From Timema cristinae (Eukaryota > Arthropoda > Insecta > Phasmatodea > Timematidae), in assembly GCA_039000515.1 (NCBI GenBank), contig JBCFYV010000935.1, positions 1,342,853 to 1,406,852 of the forward strand: a stretch of 64,000 bases of DNA. Reading direction: 5' to 3'. Within the stretch, counting starts at the first letter, position 1. Every line of letters begins with the position of its first letter. Under the pieces are notes generated by a model. That model was not told the origin of the DNA, ran no database searches, and saw only the letters and a program-made list of their open reading frames with translations. Shown here piece by piece: positions 11,840 to 22,600 of this stretch. Both the position numbers and the translations under genes were made by a program.

Positions 11840-12290
11840 CATTTGGAATATCGTGCTGTATGGAACAGAGACTTGGAATCTTAGGAAGGTGGAAAAGAAA
11901 TACTGGGAACGTTTTGAAATATGATGCTCCAGAAGATTTGAGAAAATCAAGGGGACAGACAGTGTTACATAATCAAGTCCTAAGAAGAGTGGGTAAGAAG
12001 AGAACTATTTTGGATGTAATTCTTCGGTGCAAACCAAACTGGATCGGACACATCCTTAGGAGGAACTGTTTTCCACATGACATCATAGAAAGAACGGTTG
12101 AGGGGAAGAGGAACTTAGGAAGAAGTATGATTCAAATACTATATGACTTGAAGAAAAGAAGAAAATTCTATGAGCAGAGGACAAGGCGCATTGGCGGTCT
12201 AAATTAAATGACAAAAGGTATGGACCAATCATGAGACAGAACCCCTGATTATGATGATGATGATGATGATGATAATAATAATAATATTAA
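11840..12290 (+). pseudogene. Second LINE family, reverse transcriptase C-terminal relic with (ATG)n tail
   Basis: Two frames must be combined. The first (11840-11950) reads IWNIVLYGTETWNLRKVEKK with internal stops. This is the 'VLYG.ETW.LRK' segment after the RT domain. A shift then leads to the frame open to 12207, which contains VLRRVGKKRTILDVI, PNWIGHILRRN and GKRNLGRSM, the typical 'WIGH.LRR' C-terminal block. The tail at 12248-12285 is (ATG)n followed by (ATA)n, the simple 3' tail usual for such elements. It differs from the family at 3620, which has 'DLREV..DWI.LAQDR'. Non-functional relic. Confidence 0.85.
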
Positions 12291-13480
12291 TGTTCTAATA
12301 ACGTTCAAATATTTTATTTATGTACTCATGTTTTGACTACTTGATTAATGAACTAACATTAATATATTAAACGTTAAATTGATTAATGAATTTGCTGAGC
12401 CTCAAATTAATTTAGCTTTTTTTTATTATTTGATTGAATTTAAAAAATATTATATTCAAACTCTTCTAGAAAAAAATATGGAATAAATAAAATGTATGTT
12501 TTGACATCGAACGATTTAATTGTGTTGTACCATTACAAATTGTGACCGACCAAGGCTATTTTGGTCACACTCAAATTATATTTGGAAGTACTTGCTATAT
12601 TGGCAGGACTCATTGATACACTTTTAATAACCATTTAGTTTTCTTAAGCGTTCAAGTGAAATATTCCAAGAGATCAACCGGTAGACAGCGATCGATCATT
12701 TGCCGAAACCCTGTTCTAAAATGTTCTTTCATTGGCTACTCGACTACAGCTGGGACATTTTCCTGTCTCACAGTGTACTCTCAAGAATCTACAGTGTCCG
12801 GTCGAGCAAACACTGGAAGCGCTCGAGCTTAGCGCTGTGTTTTACCCACCGGGGTGTAGACCCTAATACACATAAATCTTAGCGCTAATCACCAAAGAGA
12901 TGATCGCTTGAGTGTGTGTGTGTGTGTTAATCGTGATCAGACACAATACTTATCTTGAGAGCCAAAGGTTTGCCGACTGCGAAGTTGAGACCATTAGGGA
13001 GTGGCTGGGCTACCTGAGAAATATGAAGACTTGTTGGTCTTAGGTTCACGACCCACGCCGACTCGTTCTAAAAACTCGATGATTTAATATAAACCGGTCT
13101 GCGAAGCAACAAAGAAATTAATTACAAATTATTATTTTTGTAATCGTATTCTACTATCTATCTGGTCTATCCACATATTTAAACTAATAGAGAAGGGATC
13201 AGAAGGGCAGAATTTACAATAAATGTAATAGCATTTGATGGAAGAGTGAGTGAATTTTTTTTAGCATCACTACACTCATGCAGTTTTCCAACAGAGACCT
13301 TCCCTCACCCTTAAATATACAAGATGAGTTTTACATTTAGCCTGCGTGTCCATAATTGTGGATGAAACTAATAAATCAAAATAACATCTGCTGATTTGAC
13401 ATACGAGTAGATGAAAACAGTTTTATTAACTTTTGTAACATTCCCTGTGGTAATCTTACTATGGTTGTAATCTCCTTATA
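12291..13480. other. Unassigned sequence with a possible tRNA-like head near 12997-13070
   Basis: At 12997-13070, GAGTGGCTGGGCTACCTGAG followed by GGTCTTAGGTTCACGACCC resembles a type II (Ser/Leu-like) tRNA-derived head, but only one copy is visible. A (TG)n run lies at 12913-12928. The rest shows nothing. Confidence 0.35.
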
Positions 13481-13485
13481 ATTAT

Positions 13486-13671
13486 GTGCTCCTGGTTCCT
13501 CGTATCCTGTCTGATTTAACCCTCATTGATGCCCTGTTCATTATTTTTGCAGATAATCAGGGCGTGAACAGGAAATGCATTTTGCTCCCTCCACTGTGGA
13601 TGGTCATAATGCTCTTTGTGCTTGGTCGAAAGGTTAACAGGATGTTAATGAGACAAATAGAACGAGTTTAA
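13486..13671 (+). other. Open frame with possible splice acceptor, function unknown
   Basis: The frame of about 61 codons is hydrophobic in the middle (LLPPLWMVIMLFVLG), suggesting a membrane segment if expressed. A weak acceptor (TTATTTTTGCAG) lies at about 13543-13554. The stretch also contains an inverted pair (CCTGTTCA and TGAACAGG). I do not recognise a family; it is more likely a chance frame. Confidence 0.15.
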
Positions 13672-13679
13672 GGAATCTT

Positions 13680-14370
13680 CCTCCAAATTTTAAAAATTAA
13701 CCAGTACCTCATTAGATCAAAATTAAATTTTCATGACGAAAGACGGGAAGGCTGTAAGTGTTTTATGCGACCCAAACGATGTTATAAAAGAGGCTAATCC
13801 AGATTCTTGTTTAAACTCCGGTTAATTCTCTTGTCATTCAGGTTAATTTCTTGTTTAGATCTTTTTGTTTAATTGAACTTGTTCTCTTTCTTGTAACTTT
13901 AATACATCTTTTTCAATATTTAACGATTACCTTTACTTTTGAGTAGCAATAAATTTAACAAAGTTACCAGTTATACAGAACAAAATGTCTTTATTTCCCA
14001 CGTATCTAAACTATTATAAAAAAAATATTGGTACGGAACTCCGCACGGAACTTCTCACTCTATTGTTTAAAAATGGAGATATTTACTCAAAACACGTAAT
14101 ATATTATATTAAACGAAATAATATACACTAGCAAACCCAAGCATAAGTTGCTCAATATTTGTGTAAGACAGATCAATATTGTGTCCACAAGGGTCAACAA
14201 TTCCTATTTAAATTTCAAGTTCCTGTTAAAATTTTCGACATCTTATTAAGTGTTGTAAATCTTCATAGCATCACATTGCTAATAAATTCCTCATTAATAA
14301 ATTTTGACCAATACAAAGTTTATATATTGACTATTGAGTCTGAAATGGAGGTATATAATTGTTGTACAAA
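13680..14370. other. AT-rich sequence, nothing assigned
   Basis: No gene or repeat family recognised. Confidence 0.5.
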
Positions 14371-14384
14371 CATTTCTCCTAAGA

Positions 14385-14663
14385 TTATTATTATTATTAG
14401 CACCGCGTCTTACTACCCGTTCGGGTTATACGCTCTTACGCTAATGTGTAATGGTAGGGTGATTATGAGATGAAATGAAGGACCTACAGTTTAACGTGGA
14501 ATCCGAACCACGGTGGAGGCCTGGCATTCCCCACATTCACAAGATAACTTGTCAGAGGTGAAGGAAGGGTTTGGTAATCAGATAAATCTGTGCCGGGACC
14601 GAGGATTGAACCCCGGCCGCCAGCATAGAAGTCCGACACCTTACCCCTAGACCACCAGGTCAC
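14385..14663 (-). mobile_element. SINE-B, full length, with 14-bp target duplication
   Basis: Read on the minus strand, the head is GGTGACCTGGTGGTCTAGGG with B box GGGGTTCAATCCTCGG. The body contains GGGGAATGCCAGGCCTCC and TGTAGGTCCTTCATTTCATC. The 3' end is the same GAACGGGTAGTAAGACGCGG plus (TAA)n tail as SINE-A. The sequence CATTTCTCCTAAGA flanks it on both sides (14371-14384 and 14664-14677), a textbook LINE-type target duplication. High identity to the copies at 18117 and 29400 implies recent activity. Confidence 0.92.
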
Positions 14664-14821
14664 CATTTCTCCTAAGAGGTTTAAGGAAAAACAACATACA
14701 CTTTTAGAGACTTCCTTATATTTAATTACTGCTCATAAATTTGTACTAATATATTTGTCAATATCTCAGAAGCTGTTGGATTTATAAAAATATATTTAAA
14801 ATAAAAGGTTTTTTGAAGTTA

Positions 14822-15414
14822 TACTTCTTTAGGCGCGTTATGAAAAAAAATTATGAGAGTGAAATTTTAAGATGCGCGCGCATCACTGTAACACAAAAGT
14901 AACAGGTTGAAGGTAAACCGCTCACTAAGTCTCGAAAAAAAAAAGCTACCAACAAAATAGAAATAGAACCTCTGTTAGTCGCGCATGTTGGTACGCTCAT
15001 AGAGAAATGTATACTATGTTATTACTTTCTCTATGGTACGCTCGTCGCCTCTGATCACTGTTTTCATATATATAATATTTATCCACATGTTTCTAGTTTC
15101 TACATTCACAACACGTGTTTTAGTTTCATACAAGTGCGAATTATTATGTGCTAATAAATTATATTCAGTAGTGATTTAAATTGAATATTTTGATTAATAT
15201 TATTTACTATTCGTAAATATTAGTGAAAAAAATTGTGCTTATAGTCTTTTTCAAGTGCTCCAATATAATTGAGGTTAACTAATCGTATGTATTATTTATT
15301 GATATAAATTAAAATATTATTATTTAACATAATTAATACTAAATATTATCATTTTATTGTAATTAATTATTTGCATGCAATTAAAAACTATTTTTTAATG
15401 ATGCCAAAGAAGTA
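14822..15414. mobile_element. Tc1/mariner-like non-autonomous element
   Basis: The left end TACTTCTTTAGGC and the reverse complement of the right end TACTTCTTTGGC match at 11 of 12 aligned positions, allowing one gap. Both ends are bordered by TA (14820-14821 and 15415-15416), the Tc1/mariner target. The flanks even extend the symmetry (GAAGTTA / TAACTTC). The 593-bp interior has no transposase frame. A small hairpin around ATAGAGAAA/TTTCTCTAT lies near 15000-15035. The superfamily call rests on the TA and the termini only. Confidence 0.5.
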
Positions 15415-15450
15415 TAACTTCTCGCGCACGTACATAAGTACACACACCCA

Positions 15451-15945
15451 TTTTTTTATTTTTAATAGCACTACAATTTTACAATGAAAAGTTATTTATT
15501 ATCTCAAATAGTTGAGGATATAGTATAAAAGAAAGTTAATTTACGCCACTGACTGGAACCCTTAAAGTCATTTGGCCGAAATATTGAGAGTATCCATTTT
15601 ATTTAGAATATTTTTAAATGTTTAGAAATTAAATTTAATCAAAATCGTTAAAGCTGATTTTGAGAAAATCGACTTTTCCTCTTTATGCCCTTCAGTAAAC
15701 TACCCTTAATTTTAGGGTTAGATATCCAAATCCAAAAACCCCTCGGGGCAACCCTATTAAAACCCTAGATACCAAATGTTAGTGGTAAAGTTGTTTAGGC
15801 TCTAGTTGGAGTTACAGACACACACAAAGACAAAAAGACGGAAATTCAAAAACAACCTTTCCAGATTTAGGGGGTCATGAAACTTCGAGATTCATCAAAA
15901 TCTAGAGTTCAATTTTTTAAAGATCAAAATACTTTCTCTACCTTT
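15451..15945 (+). repeat. Dispersed repeat F, copy 1
   Basis: It aligns in order with the reverse complement of 25441-25805. Shared strings are TAGCACTACAAT, CAATGAAAAGTTATTTAT, CTCAAATAGTTG, AATTTTAGGGT, AAACCCTAGATA, TTGTTTAGGCT and GGTCATGAAAC. No coding frame is intact. The family is unknown to me. Confidence 0.7.
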
Positions 15946-16567
15946 AAGATAGTGAGAAAATAACAAGTGATGCGATATTTTCTAATGCTGGCTTTTAAAA
16001 TTAAACAAATTTAAAAGGTGCTTCAACGAACTATTAGTTGTTTAACACATATTATTTATCACATTGGTTTTCACATACTCCTTCCATGAGAATGGTATAA
16101 GATACCATTCTAATAGTCGCTACTCCTGAGGCTAACTGTTAAGATCACTTATAAATTGGGCTATATTAAAATTACTAGTTTTAAAAATATATATTTTCAA
16201 GGAGGATTAAAAATCATGTATATCTTAAAGACGTGTGCTCATTGAATATATATTATATTTTAACATGTCACAGTCAAAAAGGTGCCATATTTAAATATTT
16301 CATTATAATAAGAACAGCATTCTCACTATTTTGCTAACATTTTAATTTAATGTTAATGTTCTGTTAACATGATCTAGTGCGAGTCTAACTAAGAAAGGGT
16401 GAAGTCTAATATATTTATCAATTTCAAAAGCCTTTATACTTCCTCGGTAGAGTAATTATCGCTATCGTGAATCTTGTATGCCTAGCAATTACGACGGGTA
16501 CTGACTTTGTACCTCCGAACAGACACAATCTATGTCTACAGTTTTGTCTGTCCCTCTAAATGTCTGA
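15946..16567. other. AT-rich sequence, nothing assigned
   Basis: No gene or paired repeat; one small imperfect hairpin (ATACCATTCT region, about 16090-16115). Confidence 0.45.
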
Positions 16568-16568
16568 G

Positions 16569-17080
16569 GGCCCCTACGCTACAGGCTCACCGTAAGTTTG
16601 TCGCCTGTCCGGTCTAACCTGACAAGTAAAGCTGACCGTGTACGGGAAAACCTGTCAGCCTGTTCAGTTATTTTTCAGACTTGTTGAAAATAAAACATAG
16701 CTTGATATTTTCGCCTGACAGGTAAAACTGATCGTGTAGGTGCATACACAGGTCAGCCAATTGTATTTTTTGGAGGTGTATAGAGATTAAACCTGCCTTT
16801 GGAAGGTTTAAAGCAAACAATAATCGGGCACTGAAAGCAGCAGGTACGACGATAGAAACACTTACTGAAGACTGTGGATCCGGGGACGAAAGCGAGACAG
16901 CGAAAAAGAAAATAAATAATCAGCGTATCAATTTTAGTAAGGAATGAAAGAAAGTTACCGCAACAAGATCAGAGTATAACTGTGATATTATGACAGGTAA
17001 ACCTGGATAGTGTAGGGCCGGAAAACCTGTCAGGTAAGACCGGACAGGTCGCCGTACGGTGAACATGTACTTGTAGGGCC
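16569..17080. mobile_element. 512-bp inverted-repeat DNA transposon with subterminal repeats
   Basis: The left end GGCCCCTACGCTACAGGCTC and the reverse complement of the right end GGCCCTACAAGTACATGTTC start the termini. The match continues through TTCACCGTA and then GACCTGTCCGGTCTTACCTG, giving about 55 bp of imperfect inverted repeat. The motif CCTGACAGGTAAAACTGA...GTGTAGG...ACCTGTCAG recurs subterminally at about 16617, 16703 and 16993. No clear target duplication is visible. The interior 16800-16990 is GC-richer and mostly open (see findings). The superfamily is not assigned; subterminal repeats are usual for several cut-and-paste groups. Confidence 0.7.
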
Positions 17081-17099
17081 GGATTCGGTGGCCGAGGCT

Positions 17100-17374
17100 A
17101 TATCCAATGTTTGGTGGATTTTCTCATGACATTTAGATGTTGTAAGGCCGTACCTTGAAATGGAATCGAGAATTTTACTCTAGGTCTAAAATAAAAGGTA
17201 TTTTTGAGAATTCAATATTTTTGATAATAGTCTTAAAGATTTAGTTTAAAGTTTGTATCTGAAGAGTATTTAGTATTACAGATAATGCTATAGTGGTTTT
17301 TTGGAGACAAAATAATCTAAGAACAGTTTTATTGTGACTTATTTTTTAAATATAAAATTGTTCATTCCCTTCTG
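17100..17374. other. AT-rich sequence related to the block at 4620-5620
   Basis: The string 'AAAGATTTAGTTTAAAGTTTGTATCT' and the following 'ATTACAGATAATGCTATAGTGG' echo the theme of 4620-5620, suggesting a dispersed copy. Confidence 0.3.
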
Positions 17375-17592
17375 TTGCCGCGTGAGCTAACACGCTACCC
17401 TCGCAGTAGACTAGGCTGTCGATATCATGACAGGAAGATCGAGGTTCGAATCTTGGTTAAGTGTACTTTTCTCACTACATGCATATGCTGGTATACTTCC
17501 TTTAAATATATATTTCCAAATCCCTAAACCACTACCGTAATTAGTATATAATCGTACAATCCAAACGGGTAGTAAGACATTGTGCTTAGAAA
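17375..17592 (+). repeat. SINE-A copy
   Basis: Head TTGCCGCGTGAGCTAACACG with AGTAGACTAGGCTG, B box GAGGTTCGAATCTTGG, and tail CCAAACGGGTAGTAAGAC with a short poly(A). Confidence 0.85.
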
Positions 17593-18106
17593 AAAGTATT
17601 TTCTAAAATAACTCTAGTGAATGAAAGTGTAGAAAGTGATAAATGACAGCTAACACTGTAAATACGGCTTTCAGAGGAAATATTTATTTAAATATAGTCA
17701 AACTGATAACATATTTTAATTTTTTTTTGTTGCAAAGACTCTATACTATTATGAGTAAGTATATATTACTGCAGTGTACGGTTATTTTTTAACTCCTTTA
17801 GTGGCTATTTATTTTATTTCAATAAAATACAATTTACTAAAGATAAACTAATGAAAGTCAAAGGAAGGTATATATATATATATATTTTTCACTAAAAAAT
17901 AATTTTAAAAATAATATTAATTAAAGATTTGTAAACGCTTCCCAATTGAATTTTTAAAAAATTGAAAAATGTTCAAAGAGGGGGATGTGAATAATTCTAA
18001 ATGGGTGTCTTAAAATCTCGAGTGACTTAACCTAACCCATGACGATAGTTTTTATTTCGAGTGAAGAAATAACCTTTTAGCTTCAAATGATATATTAAAT
18101 ATAAGT
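17593..18106. other. AT-rich sequence, nothing assigned
   Basis: Contains a short (TA)n run at about 17869-17886. No gene seen. Confidence 0.5.
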
Positions 18107-18116
18107 ATGAGTAACT

Positions 18117-18286
18117 ATTATTATTATTATTATTAATTAGCACCGCGTCTTACTACCCGTTCGGGTTATACGCCCTTACGCTAATGTGTAATGGTAGGGT
18201 GATTGTGAGATGAAATGAAGGACCTACAGTTTAACGTGGAATCCGAACCACGGTAGAGGCCTGGCATTCCCCACATTCACAAGATA
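18117..18286 (-). mobile_element. SINE-B, 5'-truncated, with 10-bp target duplication
   Basis: Carries the (TAA)n tail, the shared 3' tail and the body as far as CACATTCACAAGAT, then stops. ATGAGTAACT flanks both sides (18107-18116 and 18287-18296), so the truncation occurred at insertion. It differs from the copy at 14385 at only a few positions over about 160 bp. Confidence 0.88.
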
Positions 18287-18511
18287 ATGAGTAACTGTAT
18301 CTATGTTTACATGAGAAAAGAAGCATATGTCGACAACCGATGAATAGTAACAATATAACCAAGGAGGTAAAAGCTAATCTTACTAGGGGGGAGGTCCGTT
18401 AAAAAAAACTATACTCTTAGTCAGTACAAGTTTTATTTCGTAACCCCCCTCCCCAACCCTCTTTCTAACCTCAACTGATCATTTGGATTAGGATTTGTTT
18501 TATTTTTTATT

Positions 18512-18768
18512 TTTAGCACCGCGTATTACTGGACATTCCGGTTACACGCATATTGGCCAATCATTCTAACGGTTTTAGGGATGAGGAAGGTTATATTTAT
18601 ACAAAGTGTACCCGCATTGGCGAGAGGAAAGGTGGAAAACCTTTTAGGGAAAACTACCCTCAATATTCCCGACTAAGATTCGAACCTCGATAGCCTGTTC
18701 TTGGCATTCCAGTTTACCGAGAGAGAGAGAGAGAGAGAGACTCCTTAGGCCATGCGGCCAACAAGGCA
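18512..18768 (-). repeat. SINE-A copy with internal (GA)n expansion
   Basis: Reversed tail TTAGCACCGCGTATTACTGG, reversed body GGTGGAAAACCTTTTAGGG, B box (reversed) GATTCGAACCTCGATAGCC, and head (reversed) CTTAGGCCATGCGGCCAAC. A (GA)n run at about 18718-18741 has expanded inside the head. Confidence 0.85.
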
Positions 18769-18884
18769 GAAAATACATTTTCGTCTTACAATAATTTAGA
18801 CTGTGCCACCTCAAGCGTTCAACATCTACGATAGCTAAAACATTTAATAAAAGAAACTTTGACTATGAGTGTTAAGGATTCACA

Positions 18885-19110
18885 TCGGTGGTCACATGGA
18901 CTGAGGCGTAGCTCCTATCTGGTCTGAATTAATGTTGGCTGAGAGGTTAGGGCTAAAATACCGGCCGGATAGACTGAGACTGTTTTTTCTCAAGTGTTTT
19001 CCAATCTACCCCCACGAAATTGTGGATATATTTTCACTTATCTTAATCACTAGTAACACAAATAGTCCAAGTGTCAATAATTTGATATCCCAAACATTTC
19101 GTAAGACGTG
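18885..19110 (+). repeat. SINE-A copy, decayed
   Basis: GGTGGTCACATGGACTGAGGCG at the head, TACCGGCCGGAT in place of the B box, and TTTTTTCTCAAGTGTTTTCC with CCCCCACGAAATTGTGG in the body. Confidence 0.7.
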
Positions 19111-19317
19111 GGCACCAATAAAAGGATATAAGTGTTAAATCTTACACCTTAAAATTTGCTTTTTCTCTAACAATTTCAATAATTTGCGCTACAGTTATTT
19201 GTCAAATTGATATATCTTAAAGAAAATTATAAATGATAGTAACATTTTAAGCAGGCCTACTAAGCGTATAAAACGTTCATTTAAAGTAAAATTATTGTAC
19301 CATTGGTGATATTTAAT

Positions 19318-19545
19318 CCGACATCTTAGCTCAGTTGGTAGCGTGTCCATCAACTGAGCTAAAGTTCCCGGATTCAATTCCTGGCATGGCCGAAAAAATG
19401 TATCATTGGTGAAAATGGTGGATCTACCCTTTCACAGTGATGAATTAATGGCTGGGGACAGGATGTTGTGTCTGTCCTAGTCTTAAGTTAGGTTATAAGG
19501 TATATGAAGCTACGACAGACCTAGCAAGCCGGTAGTGTTGTGACG
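19318..19545 (+). repeat. SINE-C, reference copy
   Basis: The head is TTAGCTCAGTTGGTAGCGTG with B box GGATTCAATTCCTGG. The sequence CTTAGCTCAGTTG also recurs in reverse within the head (CAACTGAGCTAAAG), so it can form a strong hairpin. The body is GGTGGATCTACCCTTTCACA, GTCCTAGTCTTAAGTTAGG and so on. Other copies lie at 9436, 44540 and 62430, all on the minus strand. Confidence 0.8.
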
Positions 19546-21449
19546 CCATCAAAACATAATTTTGTGTAGAAGAGGACTCTAGTTCTAGGTTTCTAATCTT
19601 TTACCTTAATCTCGAAAGTACAAATTTTTGGTAAAACATTGTTGAGTTTTTTAACTCTAAACTTATAATTTAAAATTTTTAAATTGTCATAAACATGTTG
19701 AAAGCATTCACCTGTATTTTGCTGAAAATCATGAGAAAATATCAAACCACTTATTATATAATGTAGGATTTTTAAACGTCTGCAATGCATCTCAGTAATC
19801 TTAGTGCTTGTACTACACAGTCCTCTTAAAGTTAGATTTATGCTCATGATTGTGTTAACAATGACAAAACCAATGACGTCACAGGCGGAGATTCTCTTGT
19901 CTCCCCGTCCCAAATCTCCTCCCTCGGAGTGCTTCATACACACCCCTCCCCCCTCAAGACTAGTCGTAAAAGACTTTACTTTAATTTTAATGTACATGAA
20001 AAAAACCAACGTGAATGGTATTAGCTAAATGTCTTATATCTTCTCTCGTTTGATGTTTTGCCGCGGTGATGTCTTATTTACATGTAATGAGAAACCCGAG
20101 GGTCTAAAGAGTCTTTATTTAAACAGAATTAACCATTTTGTGTTGTGTAAGTTCATTGCATTAAAATTACTGGTTAAAATTTCCCAGACTGCAAAGCTAT
20201 TCTGTATTATGTTGGCAAAAGTTTTAATATTGTTCTTTGTTTACCACTCAAGGGAATGGATATCTAGAGTGACACATTTCCAGACAGTTACTATAATAAC
20301 ATATCTGATGCAAGGCAGGAAGGATGTATATAGGTAATAATTACCATGAAAAACAATCCACCAGGATTTTTTCTACAAACAAATGAAAAATATAATGTTT
20401 TGGGAAGCAATGAAAGAAAAATCGCCAGACTCTTAAGTTCATCAGTTCTCAAATGCGCATCTCCTCCTTCACATTGATGAATTAGCTTGGAGATTGGACG
20501 AGTAAAACAGGTATTGTTCAATTTTCATAGAAAGAGCCTTTTAGAAAATAGAAAAAAATAGTTTTTTGCAGTCAAAATTGATAATTTTTTTATCTTATTG
20601 GCAGAATTATTTATTAGCTATTGATGATATATATCGAATTGTATAGCTGCAGATCACATAACTTGATGCGTGGGTACGTAAAATAGATCTAGTAGTTATT
20701 ATAGCTGTCAGATGAATTCCTTAAGAAAATTGTACTGTAAGTCAGCCGCATATATGACTTTGTCTCTGCCAAGCTGTACACACAAATCCTAAGAGGAAAC
20801 TTATATCTCACAATTATCGTCTTTTGAAGAGTTTCATAAGGATTTATAAATGGAAATATGTTAATTATTAAATATATATATATGGGCATAATCGAAAGCA
20901 TAATCAATCATATGATAATTAAATGACAAATGTCTTGGGTCAGCTCGAAATAAAGTGGTCCACCATGTAAGCTCGTTATAGTTCTGTAATTATTGTAAAA
21001 ATACCGCTGACTTTTAGATACATATGAACAGAGAAAATAGACTATTATATAAGTTTAAACTTATTTGTAGAATGTGATGGGTCGAATCGATGTATGTGTA
21101 TGACTAATGGAAAATAACATAATCATCTATGATACTAAAATAAATTAAAAACTACATTTTCGACGAACCACACAGGGATTGAGGGAAGATATACCCTCTG
21201 GAACGTAACACTACCATTTTAATTTTTTTAACCAATTCCCGGAGCTTGACTGAACAAATATTAATATATATTTATATATTATTAATTAGTCACTTTTATT
21301 GGTATAAACTTCATTTCACTCACGCCATTATACAATGTTCCTCAGAATATGTATTTTGGTGTTCCGTATCTTACTCTACTCAAGGGATATCCTCATATTT
21401 ACCATAAATAGTAAAGAAAGTAAAATCAAAGCGGAAATAAGAACTGCAC
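19546..21449. other. Unassigned sequence with one longer minus-strand frame
   Basis: A 138-codon frame runs on the minus strand at 19593-20009. Composition is ordinary and no motif is seen. A GC-richer CCCC/CTCC stretch at 19880-19960 (GACGTCACAGGCGGAG, CCCCTCCCCCCTC) stands out and may be part of a mobile element or promoter-like DNA. The rest is AT-rich with a TA run at 20874-20883. Confidence 0.35.
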
Positions 21450-21600
21450 CATCTTTTTCGTGGAGAGCTGAACACCATTTAGGAAAATTAACCCTCAATA
21501 CAATCGACTGGGATTTTAGCCCCAATACCCCCATAGCTGGAAAATCAAATCATATCTGACTGATACGTTTGCCCACTAGATCACTTGTACGGGTCTTGAG
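21450..21600 (-). repeat. SINE-A fragment
   Basis: Reversed body ACACCATTTAGGAAAATTAACC and reversed head CACTAGATCACTTGTACGG; tail missing or decayed. Confidence 0.65.
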
Positions 21601-21989
21601 TCTAAATAATTATATTAAAATGATGATACTTTAATCACATAACTTGTTTCTAAACGTTAATCTTAAGTTATGCATGGTTTACAAAAATAATAATTTAAAT
21701 AAAATAATACTATAGCTTTAATACTGTTTTTATCTTTTGAAGGAAAAAATAAAAATATTGATAAATCAATTGAAATAAAATTTCTTAGACTTGATAGTAT
21801 TTCATTAAATGAAGAAAACCACTTAATTGTTTTTAGAAAATAAGCAAATGGTAAGATTCAACTTTAATGTAGGCAGTTTTATCTCTGTACACGAGTGTGC
21901 AGTGTTTGTAAATAAATATTCTCTTAAGACTTGAAAGTCAAGATTATACTCGGATATGTGGCTATTAATAGAGAAAATGGGCTGTTAAT
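21601..21989. other. AT-rich sequence, nothing assigned
   Basis: No gene or repeat family recognised. Confidence 0.5.
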
Positions 21990-22340
21990 TCTTACACGAG
22001 GAACTTTTAAACATAAGAAAAGAGAATCAAATAGCCAAAGCTATTATTATGTTTTGGTGGGAATTACTCCTGCTAGATACTACATTATGAAAATTTAAAA
22101 ATGTCACCTGGACAATTGAATCGAACCCGGGAACTTTGGCTTAGTACCCAATGCTCTAACCACTGAGCTATCCAGGAATAGTCCCGTGCCAGGGTCAATC
22201 TTCACTCAGTTTTTAAGGCAGAGTCTGTGATGGACATGCAAAAATCGTCGGCTGAAAATGTGTGATTTATTAAGATCACGAGCTATCAGATAACGCACTC
22301 GGTAATTGACTTATTACTGCCACTTGTACAAATATTATAA
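21990..22340 (-). repeat. Repeat E, minus copy, carrying a tRNA-like body
   Basis: Read in reverse: GTGCGTTATCTGATAGCTCG, then GTCCATCACAGACTCTGCC, then the tRNA-like body (22108-22175), then GGTGACATTTTTAAATTTTC and AATAATAGCTTTGGC. It is the inverted partner of 22330-22600, and the same order occurs in part at 42258 and 61800. Confidence 0.85.
22108..22175 (-). pseudogene. tRNA-like body in repeat E
   Basis: CTGGATA pairs with TGTCCAG as a 7-bp acceptor stem (one G-T wobble). A D-arm-like GCTCAGTGGTTAGAGC and a B box GGGTTCGATTC are present. The T stem is damaged and the anticodon arm is one base short, so it is a pseudo-tRNA rather than a working gene. No intact Pol III terminator was confirmed. 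Confidence 0.6.
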
Positions 22341-22600
22341 TTGTAAGAGATCGCATATTAAGAATCAAATAACTGGGTCGAAGGTGGCTGCGTTATCTGA
22401 TAGCTAGTGATCTTAATAAAGCATACATTTGTAGCCGACGATTTCCATATGTCCATCACAGACTCTGCCTTATAATATGAGTGAAGAAGGATCCTGGGCA
22501 CGGGACGATTTCTGGATAACTCAGTGGTAAGAGCATTGGCGTGCTAGGCCAAAGGTCCTGGGTTCGATTCCTGTGTCCAGGTTTCATTTTTCAGAATAAA
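22341..22600 (+). repeat. Repeat E, plus copy, inverted partner
   Basis: From GGTGGCTGCGTTATCTGATAG through GTCCATCACAGACTCTGCC to the tRNA-like body at 22512-22580, mirroring the minus copy. The two face away from each other with their 5' parts in the centre, so the locus can fold into one long hairpin. Confidence 0.85.
22512..22580 (+). pseudogene. tRNA-like body, possible GCT anticodon
   Basis: Acceptor stem CTGGATA/TGTCCAG, anticodon stem TTGGC/GCCAA with 7-nt loop GTGCTAG (U33 present, anticodon would be GCT), and B box GGGTTCGATTCC. The T stem is imperfect. It is better folded than the minus copy, but its duplication inside a repeat argues for a SINE-like origin. Confidence 0.5.

Noticed and set aside
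19593..20009. 138-codon minus-strand frame
   Set aside because: No motif, ordinary composition and no splice or start context. It is the length expected occasionally by chance, so it is not called as a gene.
22512..22580. Functional tRNA gene
   Set aside because: It lies in a duplicated repeat, its T stem is imperfect and the paired copy is decayed, so it is called a tRNA-like pseudogene.
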